The notes under the pieces: model-generated
Seen by the model: only the letters and a program-made list of their open reading frames with translations
Told to the model about the DNA's origin: nothing
Databases searched by the model: none
Translations under genes and position numbers: made by a program
Part shown: positions 34,080-46,920 of the stretch, one piece after another
Layout of the letters: every line of letters starts with the position of its first letter
Numbering within the stretch: the stretch's first letter is position 1
Source: Dastarcus helophoroides
Lineage: Eukaryota > Arthropoda > Insecta > Coleoptera > Bothrideridae
DNA length: 64,000 nucleotides
Direction of reading: 5' to 3'
Assembly (NCBI GenBank): GCA_028583605.1
Contig: CM053327.1
Location: forward strand, 19,269,629-19,333,628

Positions 34080-35740
34080 ATTTTTATGAGTCTTCCCAAA
34101 AATTAAAACCATATCAACATATTCAGCACTAAACCTAAATGGAGTTGTTAATAGTGATGAAACTTCAATATTCAACAAAGATTGTGTTAACTGATAACAA
34201 TCTTGATTAAACACAAATTTTCTTAGAATGACCAGGTCACTTCAGTTATCAAGTATTACATAAGGCTGTATTCAGAATGGATTAAATATTCATTTTCAGC
34301 GAGTAAGGGTGCAATTAATAAAAAGGGAGGGGGCTGTTTCTTCATGGTTGCAGGAACCACCAAAGTTTTGAAGGCGTGTCGTAATAGATTAATTGATACC
34401 ATTTAATATTTATTTTGGTTCGTCTTTTTATCTTTTCAACTGATATATCGTCTGTTGGGAACATCTTGAAATACCTTGTATACTAGCAAGGCATCACAAA
34501 TTTTAGCAAGATAGCCTACTTTTACAATATGTATTTTTAGTTCAGATGCTAGATAAAATCCAAATTTCCCGCTTTTGGTTTTTAATATTTCTGTGGTACA
34601 TGATATCTTTCATATTTATTTTACATAATTATGTCATGAATGTAAACCGAGAATTTGCACTTATTATCAAAAATTTATCTGGCGAAACAGCGCATTTGAA
34701 ACACAACTCCCGCGCTTAATTAACGCGTTTTCATCAAAAAAATCCTATGTAGAATGAAGTAGTATTTCAAGGCAATGTAAAAATAATTGAGATAATTAAC
34801 TTCGTTGCCAAGTTAAACGTTTATTTAAGTTACGTCTAGTTTCAGCCTTCGAGGCATGATGAATTGTTTAATACACTTTTTGAAGATAAACACCAAAGCA
34901 GAAACTTCATTAAAACTGTAACGTTTTGCAGTGCAGCCAAATATATTAAATATATGAACGGTTATTTGAATGCAAAATAGAATTTTTTTATGCGATAGGT
35001 CGAACTATCGTTGACTCACTAAACATGTGAATAAAAAGGTGGTATCAATAAAAAAAATACATTTGACGTTTCAAAATTTAGCGCCAGATTTACGATTTTT
35101 TCGAGCGAGGAAAGAACTTGACGTAACGTGATTAAATTTGCAAATTTTTTGATTAAAAAAAAATTCTATTTGAATTTTTTACTTTTCATCACTTTGACAT
35201 TAGAATTATCTTAAAATCACGTTATTTCAGCTCAAATATTTATTAATTTACATCATTTTCAACAAACAATGCTATTCTAGAGAACTACTAAACTTTTACA
35301 ATTATCTCAAACTGTCAAAAAACAATACTTTAAATCTGGAGGCCACATATTTTACAAATTTACTGTAAGAAATGTTTCCAACTTTTTAATTATTTATTGA
35401 GAAAATGCAGTATGTTTTACTTCTCAGCTTCATACTTACGTAGGTAATAGAGTAGGTACTGGATAGAACGATGTCAATGATGATTTTTTTTTAACTAAAG
35501 ATATTTTGGATTCACCTGTAAAACCTACTAAGGCAACCATTCCATACTGTGATTGGTTTTAAATAGTGCTTTTCGAAAATTCTTATTTGGAAAATTAGGA
35601 AATTAATAATATGAAATGTTCAAGTATGATATATTCCTTTGAATTTGTGACATTGCTTTTCTTTTTTAATTCACACTTTATACCTCTTTTATGTTAGTCT
35701 TAAATAATAACAAAGTTATCAATGGATAGTGAATTTTGAT
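34080..35740. other. AT-rich intronic stretch
   Basis: No exon, transposon or clear repeat was recognised. Confidence 0.4.
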
Positions 35741-35743
35741 ATA

Positions 35744-37856
35744 CAGGGTGTTACAAAAGTCCGGGCCGCTACTTCAGGAGCATATTCTACACATTAAAAT
35801 CTGAAAAATGTTGAAATATATTTTTTTCTTTAAATTGCCTCCTAACGGAGATATGACCATTTAAAGATGGCGCCCCTAAAGTGGTTTTTTTACTACAAAA
35901 AGTTAACGGTTAGTAGCAAAGTCATGAAATTGGGCAAGCAGTTAAAGAATTGGATTAGGCATATTCTCATGTAACATATTTTTTAAATAAGCAGTAGCGT
36001 GGTGTGTAGGGGGTTGCCCGCGATTATTTTTTGCCGTAACTTTTTTGTATTGCAATATTTCGACACAAAAGTGCCATAATCGTAAAAAGCAACATTTTTT
36101 ATACAAAAAAGGTACTCTTTCTCAAAGTCGCTAAAAGTAACCGTTTCCGAAAAAAAAGCGTTTAAACAAAATTGTTGCATTTATTAGAATTCGTTTTGCA
36201 AATTTCTAATTTATCCACTACTAACTGCATTGATATAAAAATAGTACAAAATTAAGAAAAAAAAAATCAAAGCAAGTGTTCGAAATTACTGCCCCCTGCA
36301 ACAATACATTGCTCGGCTCGTCTTCTAAGGGTATTCCTTACTCTTTGTGTATTGTGAATCTGGTTGAACCCATTTTCAATTCGTTCACGAAGATCATTGA
36401 TATTGTCAACTGGTGTGGAGTAGACGATCTGCTTTAGATGTCCCCATAAGTAGAAATCGAGTGGGTTGAGGTCAGGAGACCTAGCTGGCCATGGTATCGG
36501 ACCTCCTCGACCTATCCATCGTTGATGATAGTTGTTATTCAAAAATTCCCTAGCAACTGCACTAAAATGGGCAGGTGCCCCATCGTGCATTATCCACATT
36601 CGCTGTCTTGTTATGAGTGGAACATTTTCAAGTAACACGGGTAACTCTGTTTGCAAAAAATGTCTATATGATGCTCCTGTTAACCTATGAGGTAAAAAAA
36701 AACGGTCCAATTATAGAGTCCCCTATTATTCCTCCCCAAATGTTAAGTGAAAAATGTTGCTGATGTCTCGACTGAATAACTGCATTGGGATTTTCAACTT
36801 GCCACTGATGCATGTTGTGAAAGTTAAGTATCCCGTTTCTGGTAAAACCCGCTTCGTCCGTAAATAATATGAGCGATGGAAAGTTCTCATTTTCAGCGAT
36901 CTTATGCAATAGCCAGTTGCAAAATTCTATTCTTGGAGGATAATCAGCAGCAAGTAACCCTTGCACTCTTTGAAAATGATAGGGGTAAAATTGGTAAAAT
37001 TTCAAAATTCGCCAAATAGTTACGTGATTTACTCCTTCGGCTAAAGCAAGTTGTCTAGTGCTGACACATGGATCTTCTTCAACTCGCTGAAGCACACGCT
37101 CCTCTAAATTAGCAACTTCTGCGTTTGGCCTTCCAACACGTTCGCCTTTGAAAACAAAATTTCCTGTTTCACATAAACGAGCATGAATTTTCTGGAACAA
37201 TTTTTCTCCTGGTAGGTGTCTATTAGGAAAACGTTTAGCATAAAGCCATCTTGCTTCAGCACGATTACAATTTGCGAGCCCGTACATTAAATGCATATTG
37301 ATTTGAATAGTCCATTTTATCAAAATAATGAAAAGTTAAAAAACTACTACACTTACTATTGACAACAAAAACTGCTAAAGTTTACAGCTTACGACCAAAT
37401 TTTATCAGTGACACAACGTCAATCTCTGGCAGATATTGTCAAGTACAATTGTTTTCTTTACGATCAGTTTGCATGACCAACTTATTTTTTCTTATACAAA
37501 TTAGTTAGAATTTCGAAGATGGGATAGGATTATTTAAACGCCTTTTTCTCGGAAACGGTTACTTTTAGCGACTTTGAGAAAGAGTACCTTTTTTGTATAA
37601 AAAAATGTTGCTTTTTACGATTGTTTTTTGTGTCGAAATATTGCAATACAAAAAAGTTACGGCAAAAAATAATCGCCGGCAACCACCTACACACCACGCT
37701 ACTGCTTATTTAAAAAATATGTTACATGACAATATGCCTAATCCAATTCTTTAACTGCTTGCCCAATTTCATGACTTTGCTACTAACCGTTAACTTTTTG
37801 TAGTAAAAAAACCACTTTAGGGGCGCCATCTTTAAATGGTCATATCTCCGTTAGGA

Positions 37857-37858
<2 letters not shown>
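35744..37858 (-). mobile_element. Long-TIR mariner-like element A
   Basis: The left end CAGGGTGTTACAAAAGTCCG follows TA (35742-35743). The left arm to about 36170 is matched inversely by 37500-37858 (markers CTCGGAAACGGTTACTTTTA, GGCGCCATCTTTAAATGGTC, CTCCGTTAGGAGGCA). The outer 95 bp or so of the right arm is missing; the sequence changes abruptly into a (TA)n tract at 37860. The element carries the transposase on the minus strand. Confidence 0.85.
36267..37296 (-). pseudogene. Mariner-like transposase A, one frameshift
   Basis: Reading from the ATG at 37296: MHLMYGLANCNRAEARWLYA, a two-part helix-turn-helix region (VSTRQLALAEGVNHVTIWRI), and the first catalytic acidic motif LFTDEAGF. Then IIGPFF is followed by a run of nine A on the plus strand (36694-36702) where eight would keep frame. 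The second frame continues LPHRLTGASYRHF, MHDGAPAHF (second D), WPARSPDLNPLDFYLWGHLK (third D) and NFEHLL at the end. The spacing from the D of HDG to the D of SPDL is 36 residues, not the classical 34. Apart from the homopolymer shift all motifs are intact, so it is nearly functional. A sequencing error in the A run cannot be excluded. Confidence 0.85.

Positions 37859-37859
<1 letters not shown>

Positions 37860-37925
<66 letters not shown>
37860..37925. repeat. (TA)n microsatellite, about 33 units
   Basis: Uninterrupted TA dinucleotides at the exact point where the right arm of mariner-like element A breaks off. Confidence 0.95.
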
Positions 37926-37927
<2 letters not shown>

Positions 37928-40560
37928 TATTTTTTTATATTTATCTGTAAAATTTAATATTGAAAAAGGTATTAAAATTTTGAAATTTGACATAAAAATA
38001 ACAATCAACTCTAGATTGGATTACCAGTTAATTAAATTCTCTTATACGAGGCGACTAAAGAGATTGTATTGGTGTTAATTAAACTGAATTTCAATATGAA
38101 CGAGGTAGAGGAAAATTAATTAAATCTATTTGATCAATAAACAAAGTCCATTTTGAAGAATTCCCCCAGGATGATGTAAATATGAAAGTTTGGTTTCATC
38201 AATTACGCTGAAAAATATTATAATTGAGTTTAACGGATAACTCCAGATTATTTGGAGAATTGGGGTATGATACGAATTTCATTTTAATCGAATAGAATAC
38301 TGCCATACAATAAATATTAGAGAAACAAATTTCCTCTCTTTTTTTCGAGATGTGAAATATTATTTCCAAAATCAAATGATTACACCAATTTACTCCTTTT
38401 TTTCCGTCAAATAGGCTTTTAGTGCACCCATTTCGATAAGAATAGAAGATTAATTACAAATAGGCGGAATAACGGATTTATACACCCGCAATAGTCTCTC
38501 ATATCTCGAAGGAAAATTTATGAGAAAACCTGGGTATAAATTTGAACGGGCACAAAAGCCTACAAAGGCTGTTTTCTTAGTTCATTTTAAGCTTGTCGTT
38601 GTTGAAATATAACCCGTTAGTAAATTTCTCGGTCCTATTCAGGGAATCCGTTCGACATTTACGCCAAATAAATTGGTAGTGCTTGTAATAATCCGAGTAC
38701 AATATAGTGTCTACCAGATGGGTCTATTGTGTTCGGTAGGTTTTTGCAGGAGCTTTTCTAAGCTCCCCAATCATTAGGAAACCTTACTAAAGCTGGTCCT
38801 GTTTTTATAATATTATTTATCACAGGATCATGTTGTAAAAATTTTTATTCTTTAAACTGATATAATTTCATTTGGAATAGTTTATGGCTTCGTTTACCTT
38901 TTATTCTCCCCCTAATGTACTTTTCTTTGATCGTATGAAAACATTAGATCTAGTTTGAAACATGTTTTACTTTTATTACATTATTTATTTTATCAATATT
39001 ATGTTTTATTAATTTCATTTGTCCAATCTACATTCAGTTCCTGGTCTTGCCATATTATTATATGTGTTCAAGCTAAGAAATAAGTATTTCACTTTATTTT
39101 TATCTTTTTATTGTACTAGTCCTTAATAGAATAGTTGCTGTTAACACTTCATGTAGTTTTATGAAAGACTTCCATATTTAAATATAGACTACAGGAAACA
39201 GAGAAACGAAAATAAAGAAATAAAACGTCCAATGTATAAAATACATATTACATATTGGTAACTTTGTTGATGCTTTAACATTTTGTGATAAAAATTTAAT
39301 CAAACTTTGGAGATTTGTAACAATAATATAATTTTTGAAATAAATAAATGACGCGATATATCGCCACCCACTGTTAACAAAATTATCGGCATATTGAAAG
39401 CTAAGAACAAGACCCAGAATCAAATAGCTCAAATTTTAAGTCTCTTAAAGTTCACTGAGGAATGTCAAAAAAGAAAAATTAATTTGGTGATAATTTAAAA
39501 GGCAGAGGTACTGACAGAAAAATTCGTGACGCTTGCATTCGAAATCGGAAAATGTCCTTTACCGCAGTTACATTTGAAGGAAATAATCTTTAAAAAACAA
39601 ATTTTAAGGATGATTCTTTTGTATGATAATAAAGCTAACACAGTAAAATCGAATTTTCTTTTTTTTATTTTTGAAAATTATATACTTATAAATGGGTCAC
39701 CATTAATTTTTGTTCAGGGAATACATATGTGTATTTGAAAATTATATGGTCGCAGTTTTTCTTCTCGGATTTTTATAGCTGTCGTGCCATTTATTTTCGG
39801 ATTAATTTTTATTTGTAGTAGAATATACTGACTCAGAGTGGTTTTCAGTTTTATGCTTTTCAAACATGCTAACATAACTAACATGGTTAGTCTCCACAGA
39901 GATTGAAAGATTCTCAGCCTAAAAAAGGTCTTTTGCTCTACTTTCCTTTATTTCTAGCTGATGGAGGTAGATAATTTTTTAGCACTGTTTAGTGGCACTT
40001 GGAAATATTTTTTATTTAAACCATTAATTTTTTAATGGGGAAATTTGCTCTAGTAATATTATCAACGCATTCCTTATGTTCTACATATCATCAAAAATTG
40101 AACTGTTAACGAAACCCCCCAAAAATGAAATTAGTGTTTCCTCATTTTTATTCCTTAACATTTGGAGGGAATCATAATTAAAAATATCAGAAGTCGACTT
40201 AATATCTTTTTACTAATAGCAGCGATGAAATATTTACAATGAAGAAAATTCTTTTTAAAACGTTGTTTGCTTTTTAAAAATTTTCATTGAAGATAAATGA
40301 GTATCTAGAGATTAAGATAACGAAGTAAAATTTTTGTTTGATGTGGGAAATATACATTTTATGTTTTAAAACCATCAACATTTAATCAAAATTGAAACTC
40401 CAGACAAAAACTGAAACCAAAATAGAAGCTTTAGAATCCATGTTGAACACTCCACCCTGGAGGCTGTTTATTTTGAATAGCTTTATGCATATTTGGGTTG
40501 GGATCGTTACTATTATATTGTCCAAAATAATTAAAACAAACAAGGAAATAAAGTGGAACT
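37926..40560. other. AT-rich intronic stretch
   Basis: No exon, repeat or transposon was recognised. The missing second half of Ig3 was sought here without success. Confidence 0.4.
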
Positions 40561-40563
40561 TAC

Positions 40564-40702
40564 CCATTGATGAGCATTTCTCCTCGGTTTTTTATCCAGT
40601 AGTTGATTGTGTTTGGAAACGCCTCGACGTAACATTCCAGTTGAACATCTGTATTCAATGGGGCACCTAGGAGCTGATTGGGCACTTTGATGAGAGGAGC
40701 AA
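40564..40702 (-). CDS. Ig-superfamily gene exon: start of Ig domain 3
   Basis: Acceptor GCGGGTTGTTACAG|TT and donor AATGG|GTAAGTTCC bound 139 nt. The reading frame gives (F)APLIKVPNQLLGAPLNTDVQ, LECYVEAFPNTINYWIKNRG and EMLING. This is the characteristic Ig3 opening of DIP/lachesin proteins: P.I.VPNQL.GAP...DV.LEC.VEA.P..INYW...GE. It carries the first disulfide cysteine (LEC) and the core tryptophan (NYW). The exon begins with two nucleotides, completing the codon opened by 54160-54288, and ends in phase 2. The exon with the second cysteine was not found downstream on the minus strand. Confidence 0.88.
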
Positions 40703-41149
40703 CTGTAACAACCCGCAACATGGTTAGTAAACGTTGGTAAAGGATCCTTTACGTAGGGGATGCTTTTGTTCAAACTCTAATTGAGGTAGCACACAATACA
40801 CATTTTGCTCTCTATATTCTGGGAAAAGGTTTTGTGAATGGCAGTCAGATTTAGCACGTTGCAATTAATCTTTTTATCGTTATTGTTTTGTTGATGTTTG
40901 TCTAATTAAGTGGGAGTATTGCCTTTCTTCTCTTAAAAGGGATATTTATAAATTGGATATTATAATTTCTGTTTTTCTTGTAAAAAGGTAAGATCTATTT
41001 GGATATGCCTTTCCTCAATTGAAATAACTAAAAAAAATGTGAATCGAATTTAAATAAAACCTTTTTGCTGCAATAACAACCATGTAATACTAAAAACAAA
41101 AGCTCACATTTGTATTTGTTACATGTTACATTGTATTTTATTAAGAGTA

Positions 41150-43704
41150 GGGGAAAGTGGCCCAAAATGATCCCTATTTCTGTATGAGGCATTACTTAAC
41201 ACATTGTTTTAGCTAAAATTTATACTATATGCGATATGTTCAGATGTGACCGACTTGTAGTTAACTTAACCTTAAACCAAATGCGTACTTGTGGGCAATA
41301 TGATCCCCCATAAGGTTGGACAAAATGATCTCAGGATCGTTTTACCCTCATGTACATTTGTAATGTAGATATGTATTTTTTATTTTATAATAATCTTTAC
41401 AGATATAAAAATTGTTCAAAAATGTAAGCGAAAGACTTCAAGAAAAGCATGGGATGAGGATAAGATGCGCCAAGCTATAGAAGGCGTTAGAAATGGATTA
41501 CCTTACCGAGAAATTTCGAGGTACCGCTAATGAGTTTAAAAAGACGTTGTAAGGGGCAAAACAAATTAGCAACCAATCAATTTAAAAAATTTGGTAGCAA
41601 AACTAAGGTATTTACCGAAGATCAAGAAAAAGAGCTTGTAAAGTACATTGTGGACATGGAGGTCAGAATGTATGGCCTTACCACTAAAGATGTAAGATTG
41701 ATGGCATATCAGCTTGCAGAAAAAAATGGGATTGATCATCCATTCTCCAAAGAGACAAAACTTGCTGGTAAAGACTGGTTTACTGGTTTTTGTAATCGGC
41801 ATCCTGAACTCGCGTTACGATCACCAGAGGCAACGTCAACAGCTCGAGCTTGAGCTTTAAATTGATCAGTAATTAAAAAATTTTTTAAGCTGCTTAAGGA
41901 CAAATTAGCTATAACACATTTTTCCCCGCATAGAAATTTTAATGTAGATGAGACATCTATAAGTATTGTTCCAAGTAAAAACTGCAAAGTTCTTGCAAAA
42001 AGAGGACGAAAACAGGTTTTAAAGGTCGTCTCTGCTGAACGAGGTATTTCCTGTAGTGCTGTAATTTGTATGTCAGCCGGCGGCTCCTTTGTTCCACCCA
42101 TGTTAATTTTCCTCAGAAAAGGGACAAAAGAACAGCTGAAAGAGGAAGCCCCCCTGGAACTCCCTGAAAGTATTTAGATGCAATTGTTCAGGATGGATGA
42201 ATGTTGAAGTTTTTACGGATTCGTTTGATCATTTTTTACATTATGCAAAACCAACATTGGAAGACTCAGTCCATTTAATACTTGATGGTCACCTTTCATA
42301 TACAAGGAATTGAAATGTTATTGAAAAGGCTCATTCTAATTATGTAACCATTTTATGTCTGTCCCCTCATACTACCCACACATCACAGCCCCTTGATCTC
42401 TGTTTTATGTATCCACTTAACCACTATCATGACCAGGCTCTTGAAAATTGGTTGACCAATAACCCCGGAAGAGTGGTCACTGCTTTTCAAATCTCAAAGA
42501 TTTTCAACATATCATATATGAAAGCATGTGCACCAATGAATGCTATTAATGGTTTTAGAAAAGCTGGTATTGTTCCTTATAACCCAGAGGTATTTTGTGA
42601 CTTTAAATTGGCAGCTACTGAAGTTACAGACCAAGTTCAATCTGTTATTACAGAAAATTTGTCCCAAATTGAATATAGTAATCACCATAATGATGAAATA
42701 CGTTCCTAAGCGCCTCCTGAACAAGTCACCCAGACAGAACACCTAAATCCGTTTAAACAGACAGAATCAGATTTGATTCACTTGAAAAATGACAAGCAAA
42801 AAGAAAACCCATCTACTTCTTCAGTTCTTGACGATGTCACACATCTTGATAATATTAAGGCCCCTTCCGATTTAAATGTTTCAATAGGGTTTAAAGTTTT
42901 AGCCAATGATGTTCATCCATTTCCAAAAATGACACAAACTCGAAACACAGCAAAAGTAAGAACATCTGTAGGAACAGTTATTTTAACCAGCACTCCTTAT
43001 AAATACCAACTGGTGAATAAACAAAAGAAAACAAAGGAACAAGGGGAAAAGAAGACTCTAAAGATAAAAAGTAAGAATATATTGAAAGAAAAAAAGAAGA
43101 AGGCAACTTTCACGTGTGATAAGCAGCGCAAAAAAAAAGAAGGATCGGAGGATCGGAAGAAGAAAATGACGAGGATGCATAATGTTTAATTTGCTCTGAA
43201 ACATTTCTGACATCCACCGCAGAAAGGATGGGTGCAATATTTTGACTGCAAACGTTGGGGTCATGATGCCTGTGCTAGTATTGAGGCCGACTAGTTCGAT
43301 CTATATAAGTGCGATGATTGTATCGAAAGAATTAAAATTAGTAAAATTCGTAAAATGTTGTATTAACTCATATGATTATTTTTTTGTTCGTTTATCTCTT
43401 TAGTATTTACAGTAATATAGTATATTCTTTAATTTTGTTTTATTTCCAAAAAATATATAGTTTTTAAACAGGTACCAGAGGAGATCATTTTGCCCGACCC
43501 CTAACGGTAAAATGATCCTTTTGCAGACGTTTGTATTATTATTTATTTAAATAAAACCATACTTTTTTATATGGAAATTTGATGCTAGTTTTAATATACG
43601 ATAGATACAAATTGTAATAAAGAATATATGAATTCTCTAAAAATGTTGTGTTCCGCTTTTGGCTGATTTTTGTCTTAAGGGGATCATTTTGGGCCACTCT
43701 CCCC
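41150..43704 (+). mobile_element. Pogo/Tigger-type DNA transposon
   Basis: The inverted termini GGGGAAAGTGGCCCAAAATG (41150) and its counterpart ending CATTTTGGGCCACTCTCCCC (43704) match with one difference, continuing to about 25 bp. Each is flanked by TA (41148-41149 and 43705-43706). The 2.55-kb unit contains a broken pogo-type transposase on the plus strand. Confidence 0.9.
41425..43365 (+). pseudogene. Pogo-type transposase with C-terminal PHD-like finger, broken
   Basis: Order along the gene: psq-type helix-turn-helix (KTSRKAWDEDKMRQAIEGVR, then a frameshift before VPLMSLKRR), the CENP-B-like second DNA-binding domain (FTEDQEKELVKYIVDMEVRM, WFTGFCNRHPELALRSPEAT), and the DDE core. The catalytic aspartates are in NVDETS, LILDGHLSYT and SQPLDLCFMYPLN, about 36 residues apart for the last two. 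A basic lysine tail then leads to CLICSETF...GWVQYFDC, WGHDAC and KCDDC. This is a C4HC3 PHD-like pattern in which one cysteine (QY for QC) is lost. Several stops are TGA where CGA (arginine) is expected, as in STARA-stop-ALN-stop-S, which points to CpG decay. Confidence 0.8.
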
Positions 43705-44172
43705 TAAATACGTAAATAATTAATTTCCATTAATTAAATCACTACTTTTATCTCTAGATAGCAAGTTTGCAAGAACCTACAAACATCGGCCAGGGCCAAC
43801 AGGTTCAGAGGATAAGAAACAGATAAGAAATATGGAGGGGAACACATATCTTTTTACTTTTACGGGTGAAAAAACTGTTAAATACGAAAATTTTTGGGAT
43901 TATTAAATATCATGTATCATATCAGTAAAACAATTGAGCATTGAATAAAGCTGATATCCAGGATAAAATCGTTAATAAAACCAAAAGTGCACACCTTACG
44001 ACTTGGCTCTATAGTTTACAGTTTAATGTTCCTTTTTTCCGATGTTTTAAATACGAAATTTTTATATTCAAAACTTCCAGAAAATAGCTGAAGGTTCATC
44101 TTCATACTAAAAAAAAACTATTATCAAACATAACTTATAATGAAATGTGCGTTTCAAAAACGGCCTTCCTCG

Positions 44173-44754
44173 CAGTGGCGTAGCGTGGACTAATATAGAC
44201 GTAGGCAAGTTGCGTCAGCGATGCCTCTTTTCTTTGGTTCCCAAGATCTACTCAATAAATCTATCTTATCAAACATGCTTTGACACGACATACCTACTTA
44301 TGATACTGAAAAAATATAAACGCGCGGTGGGGAAATATTGAAAAGCATATGGATTTGAAAAAATGTTTTACAGTCGAAACCGGATATAACGACATTGAAG
44401 GGACTATAAACTACGGATGCTTTAAACGGTAGATGTTATAAGCAATATAACTGGCAGTACAGTTAGTTTTTAAAATAATCTGCCGGGACCTTGCCATTCG
44501 TAATAACCGATGCGTCGTTGTAAACGATGTCGTTATATCCGGTTTTGACTATATTTTGCAGCTTGAGTGATTTCGTTTTCTACAAGAGTAATGTTCTTCG
44601 GTTTTTTGTTTGAAGAAGTCCTCTAGTAAGGATTTGTAATTGTTTTTGCAGCTAAATCTGCTTTGATTGAGAGTATTGCTAAAGCAGACAGTCGGTCCTG
44701 CCTCGCGATTTCGTAGGCGAGGGCCCACTTCGCCTACGCCTAGCTACGCCACTG
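44173..44754. mobile_element. hAT-type MITE with 8-bp target duplication
   Basis: The left end CAGTGGCGTAGCGTGGAC and right end ...AGCTACGCCACTG are inverted repeats of the common CAGTGGCGTAGC type. CTTCCTCG is duplicated at 44165-44172 and 44755-44762. No transposase. Another MITE is inserted inside. Confidence 0.9.
44371..44551. mobile_element. MITE nested in the hAT MITE
   Basis: CAGTCGAAACCGGATATAAC on the left is mirrored by GTTATATCCGGTTTTGACTA on the right, continuing into GACATTG / CGATGTC. TA stands before the left end and after the right end, suggesting a Tc1/mariner or pogo-type origin. 181 bp. Confidence 0.8.
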
Positions 44755-44769
44755 CTTCCTCGTCATATT

Positions 44770-46330
44770 CTGTTTCCCATATGATCATTTACAGTGACTG
44801 GAAACATAAATGTTTTGTTCGTAGTAAGCACGTTGTTTAATGAACTTACTGCATAGATTTAAAGTCGATTTTTAGTAAAAAGCCAGAGTGGGAACTTGTG
44901 CAGCTTTTGTTAGCATAACAATTACTACAGCACATTTAATTCCGGTACCTTATCTTTATTATGGTATATTCTATATAGTAATGTTTCTAGCACTTCAGTC
45001 GTCTCATATTATTAAATATCAGCAGTAAGAATTATTCATAATGTCAAAGTTTTGTCATCATTGATATTTACTGTGTCGAAGAGCCAGTGTGGGCATCTCG
45101 GAAACGACAAGATATACAGATTCGGGGAAAAAGTTGTGCAATTAAAAGACGAAATGCCCATACTGGCCCTCTTTATCTTGGACACAGTCTATACATATTA
45201 TTGAAACAGAGATCACAAGACAAATTACATGAAGCGAAAAAAAAAACCATTTCGTTAAATGGATTTTTCCTGTAAATGCAAGCGAATTACATCTTACTTA
45301 AAAGAGACTTTACTTACAATATGTATAAAACTTATAAAGACATAAGATTTCTAAGTTTGCTTTTTGTCTGCTGAAAGTTATTCTTTAATAAAAATTAAAC
45401 TATTTGATCAATGGAGAGAAACAAAAATTGCGACCTGTAGCGTGACTACAAAATACACCATACAGATCAATGGATGGAAGTGTCAATCATTATTCAATGG
45501 CAGATTTTGAAGTTGACGGCAATTTAAAAATGATACAAATTGCAATTGTCTAAAAAAATTGTTCTCTATCTAAAGCGCTAATTACAAAATTGATTTGATG
45601 CAACATTGTTCGTTCAGTTTTTGACATTTCTCGATAATAAGGCAAGGGTTCCGTTTTTTCTTCTAAGGTACGGAACCTTAATAAAAAAGGAACTCTCTGT
45701 GCAAACGTTAATTATTATGAAAACGACCAACCCTTGGTCAAGTTTTACTAATTGTCTAAAGGTTTCAGACTGGTTCAATATCATGAATTATAATGTGTAC
45801 CTCACTGTATTTAATAATGAACTAGTTATTCGATATTGGTCAGACATTAATGAAAGTTTTGAAGCACAAACAAGTGTTAGACTTTTACAAATAATTTATT
45901 TCATTTAGTTCCAAGTGAGTAAATTACACATTTTACGTACATGTGTTATCACTAGTTCATTTAAGTTAAAATATCCATTGTATTTACAGTCTTGGGGGAA
46001 GGAAAACAACTCTAATTCTGCACAGTTTGTATTATCACGTCGATTCGTCAGAGTTCAAAGCGACTTACATTAATGCCTGGAGCCATCTAGATGCAATTTG
46101 TATTGTTTGAGATTCTCATTTGTTCGTTGAATACGAATAGTGTAACTTGATCATTTCTTGTTTACGTTTATGTATCACGGATATATATTACGTTAACGTC
46201 CTCTAACTTTGAAGTATCTCATATACATTCAATGTATCTCGAGAATTATCTCTATTTATGTCCTTAATCACCTAAAAGTAATCCCTTGAGGACGTGCTAG
46301 TCTTTATTCGCACTCAATGACACCGACATT
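44770..46330. other. AT-rich intronic stretch
   Basis: No supportable gene. Open frames at 45087-45275 and 45606-45908 show no motif or splice context. Confidence 0.4.
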
Positions 46331-46480
46331 ACAATCTAAATTTCAAGTGTTCGTAAATTAAAAACAATTGACTTAACGCCACATATCTTGGAAGCAAACG
46401 TTTTAGGACCTTTGTTAATATAAACATTCTTTCGTATTTTGACTCCAGGAATTTGAGGTGATGTTTTTGTGCAATATTAA

Positions 46481-46920
46481 TGTTAAATGCCCTAATTTTA
46501 CTTTTTCCAGCAACATGTATAAAAAGAGTTAGTTTTTTATTCAAAGAATAAGTCAGGTAGAAAAAAAGTTGGAAATAAAAATGTTGTATTTTTGGTTGAT
46601 TCACTGTTTTACATTGCTACATTTTATACAAAAAAAAGTAAATAATATACATTTCTTGTGGTACGCCGCTGAAATTGATGGAGCATGCAACCCGGAGAAT
46701 GATTCATCACATGTAATATTTGATACCCCATTTTCGCCCCTTTAGGAACTAAACTTTGAATTTTTTTAGTGCTCGCCTACGCTAGACTGGGAATTTATGT
46801 GCGAAATTTCATGGTTCTAGACCCATTACTTTAGGCTGTGCGTTGTTCAGTATTTAGAGTTTTAAAGTAGATTTGTTTCTATGCATGCCAATGTAAAAAG
46901 TAAAATTAGGGCATTTAACA
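46481..46920. repeat. Foldback remnant with 26-bp perfect inverted arms
   Basis: TGTTAAATGCCCTAATTTTA... at 46481-46506 is the exact reverse complement of 46895-46920. Weaker similarity extends outward on both sides (ATATTTTGACTC-type segments) to about 46340 and 47060, ending in GTTGACCATCCTGTA on the right. The 390-bp centre has phrases such as GGCTGTGCGTTGTTCAG, common in insect MITEs. Confidence 0.6.

Noticed and set aside
37836..38078. Open frame IYIYIY...
   Set aside because: Translation of the (TA)n microsatellite only.
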